IMG/VR virus record: IMGVR_UViG_3300031758_004985
Span: 1 to 49,582 of that record
DNA length: 49,582 nt
Strand: one strand, 5' to 3'
DNA from: a virus
Shown here piece after piece: positions 32,339 to 43,200 of this stretch. The notes beneath the pieces are model-generated. The model worked only from the letters and a program-made list of their open reading frames with translations. It ran no database searches and had not been told where the DNA came from. Every line of letters starts with the position of its first letter. The first letter of the stretch is position 1. The position numbers and the translations under genes are program-made.

Positions 32339-34258
32339 TCAAACGCTACTTGTTAGGTTAGTTACAAAGGACCAAGCATGTTTTTCGGCAGTTCCTACGA
32401 CTGAAAATGATCCTTGATCTGTGCCCAGATTACTGTAGGTAAATGAGCTTGGGCCAGTTACTGTAATACTTGTTAAGGCACTAAATGTAGTGTCTGTTGA
32501 ACAAACAATATCAATTACATTTCCAGTGCTGTATCCATGAGGACTACCAACTGTAATTGTTGCTAAATTTGTCGCTCTAGCAGCAGTCGATAATGCAACT
32601 GTTGCAGAAGCAGTAACTTGAAATTTCTTTAAAAATCTAGATACAGGATTAATATTATCATCTAAAGTGCAGTGTACTCTAGCTACAGCACCGACTCGAA
32701 ATTCATCTTCGGGATAAATGTCATGACAGACTAATGCAATACTGTCATCAGTTGGTGCCGGTAAATCTGTAATATCTAATGAAAACCCTACAGGTCTAGT
32801 ATCAACATAAGATCTGTTTGCTGCATCAGTTTGACTTACTGGAGCTGTTACATTCTTAATTAAACTAGAATTAACATCAACTGATCCTGATCCATTTGGA
32901 CTAATAATAATATTGCCGTTTGTATCTGTAGAACTTACAGTATTTCCGTTAATGTTTATATTATCAATGTTAAGTTGTGCTAGAGTTCCTAAAGAAGTTA
33001 AACTTGAACTAACTACAGATGGGCCTAATGTGGTAGAACTTAAAATTAAAGAATTGTCAATTCTGTATTCTGTTCCGGTAGGAATATTAATAGTTTGAGA
33101 TAGTTCCCAAGCATCATTTGACAAGTTGTATAATATAGTTTTGTCTGTTGCTCCGACTAAAATTATTCCGCCACCGTCGGCACTTAAATCAGTCTGAGCA
33201 GTACTATCGCCCAATGCAGGACGATTCAATTCAATATTTTTATCTTCTGAAGTGATAACTGTAGTATTCATTGTAACAGTTTCACCTTCGACAATTAAGT
33301 CGCCTGTAATTCTTGCATCACCGGTTACATCAAGATTATATTCTGGGTATTCGTTAAAGATACCAACTCGACCTTCTAATGTTTCAATTTTTAAAGCAGA
33401 TATCGGGCCACCGCCCCGTAATGCTTTAATACTAAACCCTTGATTGATCGCATTACTAGAGATTTCAAATATTGTATCATCTACATATATTTGGCTTTCG
33501 TCTGCTTCTCCTAACTTTAAAGGAGTAGAGTTTTGAATAGTTATTGTACCTATTGTCCCAGTGTCTTGATAGGTTGTCATAAAATTAGACACGGATCTAA
33601 CTGTACCATTTTCATCAACTAAATTTTCTGCTGCTGAAGCAGTTACATAAAACTTAGGAGAAATAGTTCCAGGATTGAACCCTTTTCTAATTGTATTTGA
33701 AATACCGTTAGTGGAAGGATATCCAGGTATAATTTTCTTTGGTGTGAATTCTGAAGTGTCTTTACTAAAAATTCCTAATAATATTTGTGCGCACCAGAGA
33801 TAAACTAAAGTTCTACTTGTTTCAGTTGTATCTAAAATTGTTTCAACTGTAAATCCTGAAAGACCTTGACTACTTTTATATACTGGTCCAGCTAATACTA
33901 AATCTGACCCATCATAAAAATACATTTGATTATCAGTTGGGTTAATCCAAATGTCGCCTTGAGCTAGTGCAGGTTGTGTAGAACTGACTGTTGAACCGCC
34001 AGCTGCTTTAAATCTAGAACCATCATATACTTTTAATTTGTTTACGCTAGTATCGAACCACAACTGTCCTGTTATTTTGTTCGATGGTTCAGTAGTAGAT
34101 GCAAAATTTTCTAATAGTTTTAAAAAATTCTCATTGATATATTCACCGTAGCCGGAAACATTTTTACCAATTAAGGTAAGATCTGTAGTTTGATCAATGG
34201 TTCCATCTATAATTTGAGTAATCTCTACATTTTCTGTGTTATTAATTTTATAGGTCAT
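32339..34258 (-). CDS. Tail-fibre-like virion protein, paralog 2 (639 aa)
   Basis: The first 130 residues match the paralog families (IGKNVSGYGEYINENFLKLLENFAS, ITGQLWFDTS, YFYDGS). The centre (YNLDVTGDARITGDLIVEGETVTMNTTVITSEDKNIEL) is the short-repeat shaft pattern of phage virion proteins, ending in TDAANRSYVDT. Then a compact C-terminal domain of about 140 residues with short repeats (ATNLATITVGSPHGYSTGN) may be the receptor-side tip. It overlaps its upstream neighbour by ATGA. Confidence 0.82.
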   Translation of the reverse strand: MTYKINNTENVEITQIIDGTIDQTTDLTLIGKNVSGYGEYINENFLKLLENFASTTEPSNKITGQLWFDTSVNKLKVYDGSRFKAAGGSTVSSTQPALAQGDIWINPTDNQMYFYDGSDLVLAGPVYKSSQGLSGFTVETILDTTETSRTLVYLWCAQILLGIFSKDTSEFTPKKIIPGYPSTNGISNTIRKGFNPGTISPKFYVTASAAENLVDENGTVRSVSNFMTTYQDTGTIGTITIQNSTPLKLGEADESQIYVDDTIFEISSNAINQGFSIKALRGGGPISALKIETLEGRVGIFNEYPEYNLDVTGDARITGDLIVEGETVTMNTTVITSEDKNIELNRPALGDSTAQTDLSADGGGIILVGATDKTILYNLSNDAWELSQTINIPTGTEYRIDNSLILSSTTLGPSVVSSSLTSLGTLAQLNIDNININGNTVSSTDTNGNIIISPNGSGSVDVNSSLIKNVTAPVSQTDAANRSYVDTRPVGFSLDITDLPAPTDDSIALVCHDIYPEDEFRVGAVARVHCTLDDNINPVSRFLKKFQVTASATVALSTAARATNLATITVGSPHGYSTGNVIDIVCSTDTTFSALTSITVTGPSSFTYSNLGTDQGSFSVVGTAEKHAWSFVTNLTSSV

Positions 34259-36603
34259 GCAATTACCCCAGTAAAGATTATGTAGTTAATTGTTGTAAAT
34301 GGGTTAGTGACATCAATTGGTTGTCCTAACGAGCCTGTTGTGTCAATTCCGCCACTGTTTGTTAAGTATTGTGCTTGCAAAGGTGCAGTGCCTCCTAATC
34401 CCGATATCGCATCAAGATCCGGTGGAGTTCCAGCAACTTGTCTTACAGCATAATATTGATTTCCTGCACCACCTTTTAGATTGTGGCTATGCTGTGGAAG
34501 TTGGCTTACAGCTATCGAAACCTCCGGATTACCACTTGATTTTCCAATAGTTGTACTAAACGGAGTTTCGACACTACCATCAATGATAGGTCTAGCTCCA
34601 GAAAATCCTGTTATTGGTAACGTTACTGTTACAAATATTACTGCCGGTGACACCGGAGTTGGTAATGAAGGTATACCTGATCCAACAACAAGTGCCCCGG
34701 TAAATGTACCTTCAGTGAACTCTGTTCCTTTGGCATTAAGAACTACCGATGTTACCTGTCCAAGAGAATTTACTATCACATCAACAGTTAATCCTACGCC
34801 GTCTCCGCCGCTAATTTGAACATTAGTATAAGTTGTTGATACTGCTGCGTAACCATCGCCCGGATCGTCTATCACAAAATCAAACTGAGTAGATCTAGTA
34901 ATAAAGGTCTGATTGTCCATACTATCTCTACCTAGTGCGAATCTTCCTCGCATATCCGGTAAGGCAAATGTATTGATACCAATTAAAAGAGTTTGTTCTT
35001 TATATTTGTATCCAATGACTGCAAATAAATCAGGATAAGCACCAATGGTTATCTCGCTACCGTCGCAAAATAAATATCCGCTTGGAGGAGTTTCTCCAGC
35101 ATATGGTAGAATAGTTCCGGCTGGTATAATAGGAACATTGTTTAGAAGATTTGCTTTAGTTACTTTTCTTAAACCCGTATTAGGTCTGTGTATTAATAGT
35201 TCATCAGTAAACTCGGAACTAAAAATTTCAGTTTTATTTGTTACAAGGTTTTGGCTTAATGTTGCTTGGAATTGTACATTCCCTCCAACAGTCTCGCCAT
35301 TAAACGCAATAGCAGGAGCTGAAATATCCCCTGTGATACTAAAGTTAGTAGTACCAACTAACCTAATAGCCGAAGTTGCTGTTCCAGTTAAACTACCGGT
35401 CACGGGACCTATAAATTCTCCTGAATATACTTTATCAGCATAGACATTCCTCCATGCTTTTCCGCCAGATACTGACGGATTAGTTCCTAAATCATAAGAA
35501 CTATCTAAGTTTGGTATAATACTATTTGAGGTAATTTGCCCAGCAACACTAAGATTTTCTCCTACTGTTACTGATTTTTCTACGCTTATGCCGCCAGCGG
35601 TTGCAATAGATAATGCGCCCGTTCCTGATACAGTTAAGCTATTACTAATCTTAGCTGATCCTGTTACATCTAATTCTGTATCAGGAGATAAATTATTAAT
35701 TCCAACTCTAGGACCTGTTGCTAAAATTCTTAATGCAACTGAATCTGTTCCGCCGTTATTAACTACAAAGTCAATACTTGATCCAGATGTTTTGTGATAT
35801 ATCTTTGCTGATCCAGCAGTATCTGTACTAATAGATGTAGATGCATTTGCTCCTACACTAATGCCTCCATCATTTCTAACAGAAAAAGAATAGTTAGTAT
35901 AGGATGCTACATCTGACCGCAAAAAATTCGCCGCTGGTATAATCTTATTAGATACTACTAGCCCGTCAGCTGCTTCCGCTGTTCCCCAAAGTTTATTAGT
36001 TTCAGTGTTATCGTTAAAGTTTAAAGCAGAAACATTAATACCTTGTTTTATTTCTGTAAACCCAAGAATTGCTGCCTTAGGTGAAAATCTATCTTTACTA
36101 ATGATTGCTACACGATTACCGTTTGAAAACATTGTAACAACATTATAATCTTGGCCATCTTTACCTGTTATTGTTTCGCCTTCAGCACCAGTCTTATTGA
36201 CTTCGTTAAAGTTTGGTCCTATTAATGCCCAAGATGAACCGTTGTATAGGTACAACTGTTGATTTTCAGTATCAACCCATAAATCGCCTGGACGTCCTGA
36301 GGTCGGAGTTGCGCTTGCTCTAAAAATATTTCCAGCAGGAACAAAATTTTCTCCATCAAAAACTTGTAATTGTTGGGTGCTAGGACTTGCATCAAACCAA
36401 AGTTGTCCGGTAACTGGGTTTTCTGGCTGGGCGTTGCTGGCAAAATTTTCTAATAAGTGTAAGAAGTTTTCAGCTATGTCAACACCGTAAGAGGTAGTAT
36501 TCCTTCCGGTAAATTTTATACTAGTGGAGTTATCCCCAATCTGGTCTTGTACCTGTATTGGTTCCTTGTTAGTATCAGTGTAATTAACTAGGTAGTATCC
36601 CAT
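34255..36603 (-). CDS. Tail-fibre-like virion protein with tail-collar domain, paralog 3 (782 aa)
   Basis: ATG 36603 follows GAGGTG and comes right after the previous stop; an in-frame GTG at 36615 is less likely. The N-terminus shares the family start (FTGRNTTSYGVDIAENFLHLLENFAS, VTGQLWFDAS). The C-terminal third has the phage tail-collar signature PAGTILPYAGETPPSGYLFCDG, followed by FALPDMRGRFALG and LPQHSHN, as in short tail fibres of T4-like phages. Between them is VDVTGSAKISNSLTVSG shaft-like sequence. The collar domain folds the trimer tip and may contact the host. It also contains a GDGYAAVS/GLTVDVIV unit shared with the giant protein. Confidence 0.88.
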   Translation of the reverse strand: MGYYLVNYTDTNKEPIQVQDQIGDNSTSIKFTGRNTTSYGVDIAENFLHLLENFASNAQPENPVTGQLWFDASPSTQQLQVFDGENFVPAGNIFRASATPTSGRPGDLWVDTENQQLYLYNGSSWALIGPNFNEVNKTGAEGETITGKDGQDYNVVTMFSNGNRVAIISKDRFSPKAAILGFTEIKQGINVSALNFNDNTETNKLWGTAEAADGLVVSNKIIPAANFLRSDVASYTNYSFSVRNDGGISVGANASTSISTDTAGSAKIYHKTSGSSIDFVVNNGGTDSVALRILATGPRVGINNLSPDTELDVTGSAKISNSLTVSGTGALSIATAGGISVEKSVTVGENLSVAGQITSNSIIPNLDSSYDLGTNPSVSGGKAWRNVYADKVYSGEFIGPVTGSLTGTATSAIRLVGTTNFSITGDISAPAIAFNGETVGGNVQFQATLSQNLVTNKTEIFSSEFTDELLIHRPNTGLRKVTKANLLNNVPIIPAGTILPYAGETPPSGYLFCDGSEITIGAYPDLFAVIGYKYKEQTLLIGINTFALPDMRGRFALGRDSMDNQTFITRSTQFDFVIDDPGDGYAAVSTTYTNVQISGGDGVGLTVDVIVNSLGQVTSVVLNAKGTEFTEGTFTGALVVGSGIPSLPTPVSPAVIFVTVTLPITGFSGARPIIDGSVETPFSTTIGKSSGNPEVSIAVSQLPQHSHNLKGGAGNQYYAVRQVAGTPPDLDAISGLGGTAPLQAQYLTNSGGIDTTGSLGQPIDVTNPFTTINYIIFTGVIA

Positions 36604-36604
36604 A

Positions 36605-37213
36605 TTACACCTCACTTAAACCAGTTAGACTTTGAATTCTAACGGTGTAGTCTACTTGAATTACCCTATTCAGTGATTTCTGTACGGGATGGAATATTAC
36701 GTGAGTTAACAATCTTCCAGTACCTGTTGCACTGTACGCTCTAAGACCAAGTTCATCAAAAACGAAATCTCCGTTATTATTCGACGTATTATCAAATGCT
36801 TCTTGTCCGGCTGGCTCACCGTAATCTAAAAAACAAGTTACAAAAACATCTGTATAATTAGTTCCTGTAACATGTCTAGTCTCGACCCTATTTCTCGTAG
36901 GGTCTATATTTGTTCTTTGTCTATCGTTAACGACTTTAGAGAATTTTTCATTATACAAAGTTGCATTAGTGCCTGTTGAATTTGGTGTCAAATATGTAAT
37001 AATTCCGGTAGGATCAATTGTAGTTCCCCCGTTACCAAATACCATTTCTTGTATAAATCCTTGCCCTTCGTTCGCAATACTTTCAGCAAGGGCAATGCTA
37101 ATGTTTTCATAATGAATAGCATTTCTTTTATTCACAACGATTTCGCCCGTGTCTGGGTGCCATATTTTTATATGGCCTTCTATATGTAATCCTGAATGAT
37201 CTTTACCTTGCAT
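36605..37213 (-). CDS. Virion structural protein (202 aa)
   Basis: The sequence HIEGHIKIWHPDTGEIVVNKRNAIHYENISIALAESIA, then EMVFGNGGTTIDPTG and FDELGLRAYSATGTGRLLTHVIFHPVQKSLNRVIQVDYTVRI, matches a conserved structural protein of marine T4-like phages in my recollection. It is predominantly beta with no signal. It precedes the tail-fibre paralogs with one base between stop and start, and a late-type octamer (37233-37240) lies 20 bases upstream. Confidence 0.8.
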   Translation of the reverse strand: MQGKDHSGLHIEGHIKIWHPDTGEIVVNKRNAIHYENISIALAESIANEGQGFIQEMVFGNGGTTIDPTGIITYLTPNSTGTNATLYNEKFSKVVNDRQRTNIDPTRNRVETRHVTGTNYTDVFVTCFLDYGEPAGQEAFDNTSNNNGDFVFDELGLRAYSATGTGRLLTHVIFHPVQKSLNRVIQVDYTVRIQSLTGLSEV

Positions 37214-37232
37214 AATAATCTCGCTAATAAAT

Positions 37233-37240
37233 TATTTATC
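37233..37240 (-). promoter_or_regulatory. T4-type late promoter (GATAAATA), minus strand
   Basis: A 7-of-8 match to TATAAATA. The predicted +1 near 37227 leaves a 14-base leader with a weak GCGAGA before ATG 37213. This separates the structural operon of 36605-29747 from the giant gene upstream. Confidence 0.65.
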
Positions 37241-37288
37241 AACACGCATAATACACTATTTTAATAACATATCTGTTATTTTTTAAGA

Positions 37289-40200
37289 TTATGGTGTTTT
37301 ATTAGGCCATGCTCCTTCGTATCTTTTTAAAAATTTTGCTATTGGAGTATTAGAGAACGATAAGGATTTCCCTGGCTCATTCCAAATCTTCCCTTGTCGT
37401 TTAACTATACTAATCTTAGTTCCAATACTTGGAATTTCGCTTAACAATACACCCTTTGTAGTGCCATCGACTGCAAAATCTGCATCAAATTCAACATCTG
37501 CTCCAGGACTTTCGGGTCCGTTATCTAAGCAGTGTACTTCATAAGGATGTTTCTTTAATCTTCTGTTTCCAGTAAAGAATTTCCACTTATCTGAATCATT
37601 AAAAAAGCTATCAGAGCTTATATGATCGCTTGTACATCTATAGTTATAGCTACCATAAATTACAATATCTCCTAAATTGTAACTTGTATCTGATGTCCAA
37701 TCTCCCATTACTAGCCAACCCCCGACAAACACTTCAACATCATCGCACTGTCCAAACTGTGTTGGGGTTGATGATCGGCGCCATCCAGTATATAAAGTAC
37801 TTCCGTCGGCTACGGTTCCTGATGTTAATGCTGGAGTAAACTCTAACGGTACTAATTTAGTGCTACCGTCGCTATAATGATTTTCTATAATTAACTCATC
37901 ATTATAAGGAATAGTTTCTGAAAAACTAATATCTTGTACAAGCATACCAAAACTATGTAATGTAGGTACACCTGTACCTAAAGTTCCTCTTCTTAACTGA
38001 CCTAGAATATTTCCATTTTTATAAAGATATTCTATACGTTCTCCGTTAATTTCAATAATTCCTGGAATATTTTTTAAACTTAATGGATCTGCTAACACAC
38101 TTCCATTAGTAACTTCAATTTCTGAATCATAATAATTTAATTCTCTTGCTAAGGAAGTTTGCTTGTCAGAGCGTAATCTCTTATAATGCACCCTATTTAA
38201 AATATCTTTAAATTGCATGTAACTAATTGCTTGCTCAGTTACTTGATCATTGAATACTATAATCTCAACTATATCGCTAGATATTAGATCTTCAGACAGC
38301 ATTATTGATTGTTTTAAAGGATGTAAAGAATAATCTACACTATGAGTTAATAATTTTCTATTCTTAGTTACCCATACATAATCGTCTGAAGACACTGGTG
38401 CCTTTAAAGAAAACATACCGGCAGTATTTTTCTTAAATTCATAATAGTCTGCAGACATTGGAACTATTGTACCTTGGGATTCTAATTTGTTATTTGTTCT
38501 TTCTACATTAAGGATATCATGATTGTAGTATGTAATAACTTCAACCTCAGTACCTGTTGGATATGACTCTGTAAGTATTAAGTTAGTTACGCCGCCACTG
38601 TCAATTTCAATTCTGTAATCAGCATCAGTTAAAATTGCAATAGATAGCACTGTTCCTTCGACATACGAAGAACTTAACAATGTAACCGATATTCCTGCAC
38701 CATTAAAAGTATAATCAATCACAGGAGATAGCAGCTTACCATCAACATATACTGATAAATTAGAGATAGTTAATGTACTTGGAGTTAACTGATATTGAGG
38801 AATATTGTAAGTTAACTGACCTCCACTTAATGTAAAATAAAATGTTCTAGGAGATCTTAAAACTTCTTGTCCTACTCTTACAATTGAATTTCTTCCAAAC
38901 GGTAATTTTTTACCTATAGGAATAGTAAGAGTATAACTAAACACTTCTTCCTCTGCTTCAAAAGATTCAGATCGAATAATTGACATCTTATCAAGTACTG
39001 GTGTTCCTTCAATAATAGGAGTAATTGCATAGGTAATCACAGAATCTAATTCAGGCGGTGCTGCAAATTTTATTCCTAATTTACCTATACTAGATTCTCC
39101 ATATGATTCATCAGTTTCAAATAAAACATAGTCTATTGCTTCGCCGTTAACTAGAACGAATCCTTCAAAATTACTTGACCAAGATGCTCTAGTTATGAAT
39201 TCTGTCGAAACACCGTCAGCTATAAAATAATCTAAATCAACTACATTAGATGAATTTAATCCAAAAGATGTAATGTTAACTATCTGTGTATTAGACGCTG
39301 CTGCTGTTAACTTAACTTCATTTAGTTTCCAATCGTACTGATAATCAACACCTCTGGTTAAAATTTGATCGTCCAATTTTACAATTAATACAGCATTTCC
39401 ATTTGGAATCTGATCAAGGGTAAAACTAGATGTTGAATTGTCTCCTTTGTAATTTTTAGAGATAATTTTTGCAGACCCGCTTGTTGGTCTATTATAAACT
39501 TTAATTGCTACAGTGTCAGAAATATGTCCTGGTACAACTTCTTCGGGTGCCGAACTTGACGTTGGTGTAACGAATCCGTCACCGTCAATAATAATATCAT
39601 CTGCATTTAACCCTGTAGCAGATGAATAATCAATTGGTCCTCCGTCAAGACGTATGTCATAGTTAGTTTCTAAAGGTTTATAGCTGCCATCGCTTGTTGA
39701 TCGTCTTACAATAACAATATCATTGCTGTTAATTGTAATTTTATCTTCGGGGATCACCACTGTTTGGTTTACTCCGTCTCCTACAAATGTAGCCATTACT
39801 GCATCAGGGTATCCAGGAATAGGAACACCTTCATAATCATAGTTGTCGATTCTAACAGGCGGCAAATAACCGTTCACAGACCTTAGGTCCTCAGGATCGT
39901 ACCTACTAATATAAACGTTAATTTCTTCATTTAATGCAGGAACATAATCTAAAACTACTTCATAATTCGCACCGGTATAGACATAATCATCAAAAGAATC
40001 ATCAAATGTGTCCCACGGAATTGTCATCCAAGGTAAGTTATCCCAGCCGTATTGTATATTGAAATCAAGACCAACTATGTTTACGCCACCGTAGTCAACG
40101 CCTGTCATTAATTGACTTAGTTGCTTACCTAATTGAGCAGTCTGAGGATCGTAATAAAAATTAATTCTATCCGCAGCATTAAGATGTATAGATGATTTAT

Positions 40201-43200
40201 TATATCTAATAACTACAGTTGCACCTTTTGTTGGCGGAGTTTCAAAAATTACAGATCCGTAGTACTGTGTAAATCCATTTATTTGTGTATTCTTAACAAC
40301 TAATCTATAATCATCTCTTAATATTTCAACATTATTAATTGTAATTAAAGTTTTCCCAACCTCAGTATTTGGTGCCCATTTTAGATCAAATTGTAATCTC
40401 TTTCCTGTTACTTGAATGTCGCCAGAGAATGTTTCTGTTTCAAGAATACTAGTTACTGCATATGTTCTAGTTGTTCTATCAAATCTCATTTTAATCATAG
40501 AACTTCTAACGACACCATTTTCAATAATTGCTACAGCTCTAGCATAATTGTCTGATAAGGCTGTTCCCCCAGAAAGAGTTACAATTGGTGCTTTAAGGAA
40601 TCTAGTTCCGGAATTTATTATTCGAATTTTAGACACCTGTCCGTTTGAAATAAATGCTTTTGCTGATGCTTTTACTCCATAACTATCTTCTATAATAACG
40701 GTTGGGGCTGTTATATATCCAGAACCTCCATCTACGATTTCAATCGAACTTAGTGTAAATCCAACATTATCATACCAATGTTTCCACGGATATTCCGATA
40801 ATACACTAGTACCACTAATCTCTGTTACAGGAGGAACCGCATTTACGGTCTCAGAAACCCTAACATTTACTGGAATAATTGTATCCTGATTACTAATAGT
40901 AGATTGTAAATCAAAGTCTGTTAGACTTAACGGAGTATTTTGAACTGTATTATATGTACTGATAAATTCTCTAATTTTAGTTCTATAAGGTTTAACTTCA
41001 TTAATATAATCTTCAAAATTATCTAAGTTATCATTATTGTAGGTAACTTTTTGTTTTAAACTACCTACATTATGTTTTGCCTTTACAAAACTAGTTTTAA
41101 ATACCCAATCAACTAATGTTTGCTCCGATAGTACATATCTAATACTTGAGAAGAACAGTTTTAAATATTCAACTCTTAATGTATCGACAAAAATTTTATC
41201 TTTAAAAGAATTTAAAATTACTCTTAATTCGACTGAGGCAAATTCATCGTACCCGTCAGAATCAAATAAACTTCCATCGTAGCCAACACCACCTTCTTTA
41301 TATTTGTAAAGATTATCTTTAAATTGTATAGTTCCTTGATAACGACCAACGACACTATAACTTTGAGTATAATCAACACTTGTACTATCTGCATATTTTT
41401 CAAGGATTATCCAGCCGCCTGATCCTATATTGTTAACTTTAACTGTGTCTCCAATTTTGGTTTTAAGTAATGGTAGCTGATAAGTACCGTCTACTGCATA
41501 ATCTACTTTAGTAAATTGGTTGTAACCTGTAGCATAATAATCAATATAATCCCAATATTGAGTTACATCGTATGTTTGAGTTTTTGCTCTAAACCAGGAA
41601 ACATTATCCCACTGATAAATGCTCCATCGATTAAGAGCAGCAGAATCACTATTAACAAGTACGCTATAATATCTTACTGTTAATCGTGTACCATCTGAAT
41701 ATCCTTGTCCAGGATTATTAATTAAAACTTCAGTAATTTGGCCTTTTGAGTTTATTACTGGTAGTATATCTGCATTTTTTCCTGATCCGTATATTTTAAT
41801 AGACGGTGCAGTTGTATATCCATATCCAGAATTACTAATAACTACTTCAGTAATTCGTCCATCAGTAATAACAGGAGTTAATATTGCCTGGCGGAGACTA
41901 TCAGTATTAATAAATCTTAATTCTAATTCTGTATCGATAACTCTATCGTAAAGTCTAGAAACAGACGAGGGCTTTGGTTCAGTCATTAACAAATCGCTCA
42001 AGTCATAATCATCTGCTATTAGATTTTTAGCTAGTACAGAATTTGCACGTTCAAATAGTTGTTTTAATGCTTCTAATCTATTAACAAACATACTCTGTCT
42101 TGGCCTAGATTCAATACCATATCGTAATTTAATAGGTAAATTTAAATCCGGTAGAGGTCTATCATTAGCATCCTTGCCTACTAAACTGTAAAACCATTTT
42201 TCTTCAATCTCTTTAGGAATAGATGTATTCTCGTTTTCAGAAATAATTTTCCACTGATAATGTGAATTGTTATCTGTCTTATCAATTATCCAATACTGGA
42301 AATTTAGATTTACATCATTATTCTCAAGTAATGATTTAAAATTATAAAGATTTATACTGTTCTTTGATAAGAAAGAAACAAACTGATATCCCTGAGCTTT
42401 TGGATCTGAAATTAAATTTGCAACATCAGTAGCACTGATATTTCTTCCTGCTACTGATGGCACTGTAACTTTGTTTTTAACCCAAAAATAGTAAGTGTTC
42501 TTAAATGTTTTTGAAATACTATCGTATCGTTTCTTAATACTGTAGGCATTATCGCCGTATAAACTTTGACCGCTTATTCCTTGACTTAAACCGGATTCAG
42601 TATCTGCAATATCGTCCCATGCAGATGGTAAAATCTTTGATTCTACCCATTCGTAGATATCAATACTTGCATTTTTATGCAAGGTATTCCATGTGCTTGA
42701 TCTGTATATTAGGTCTTCAACATAGCTGTCTAAAAATTTTGCGTTGGTTAAGTCCCACCATAATACGCCAACCTGTTCCGACGTCCAGTCTAAACCTTCA
42801 TCTACGTTTAAGTCGTTATTACTATAAGAATAGATCGCAGGATCAAAATAGGTTTTAAATTTAATTTCTTGATCAGCAGGTCCGGCAATCTTTCCTTGCA
42901 CAGGATCTATTACGTCTAGGTAATTTAATAATGTATTTGTTCTTGAATTATAAACGAATAATTTTTTAATTTTTTCAACGTCTACTACTGCAGACTCTTG
43001 ATAAAGTTTTTTCCAACTGTATTGAGTTTTTAGTTTTTTAAATGAATATACAATTCCTGTATTTTCAACGTAGCTATCGTCATACTCTGGTGCCGAAACT
43101 AGTATAGTACTATCGGCTACCGCAATACTTTCTCCGTATTTTAGTAAGGAAGAATCATTAAACGTTAAACTTTCTCCATATATGAAGTTAGTATAATACT

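Noticed and set aside
34317-35797. Several plus-strand open frames over the tail-collar gene
   Set aside because: They mirror the low-complexity coding strand; no ribosome sites and no coherent product.
37263-37280. AT-rich inverted repeat AATAACA/TGTTATT between the giant gene and the 36605 gene
   Set aside because: Weak 7-bp stem of A/T pairs with no U-run on the minus strand; its U-run lies on the plus strand, where no gene ends. Not called a terminator.
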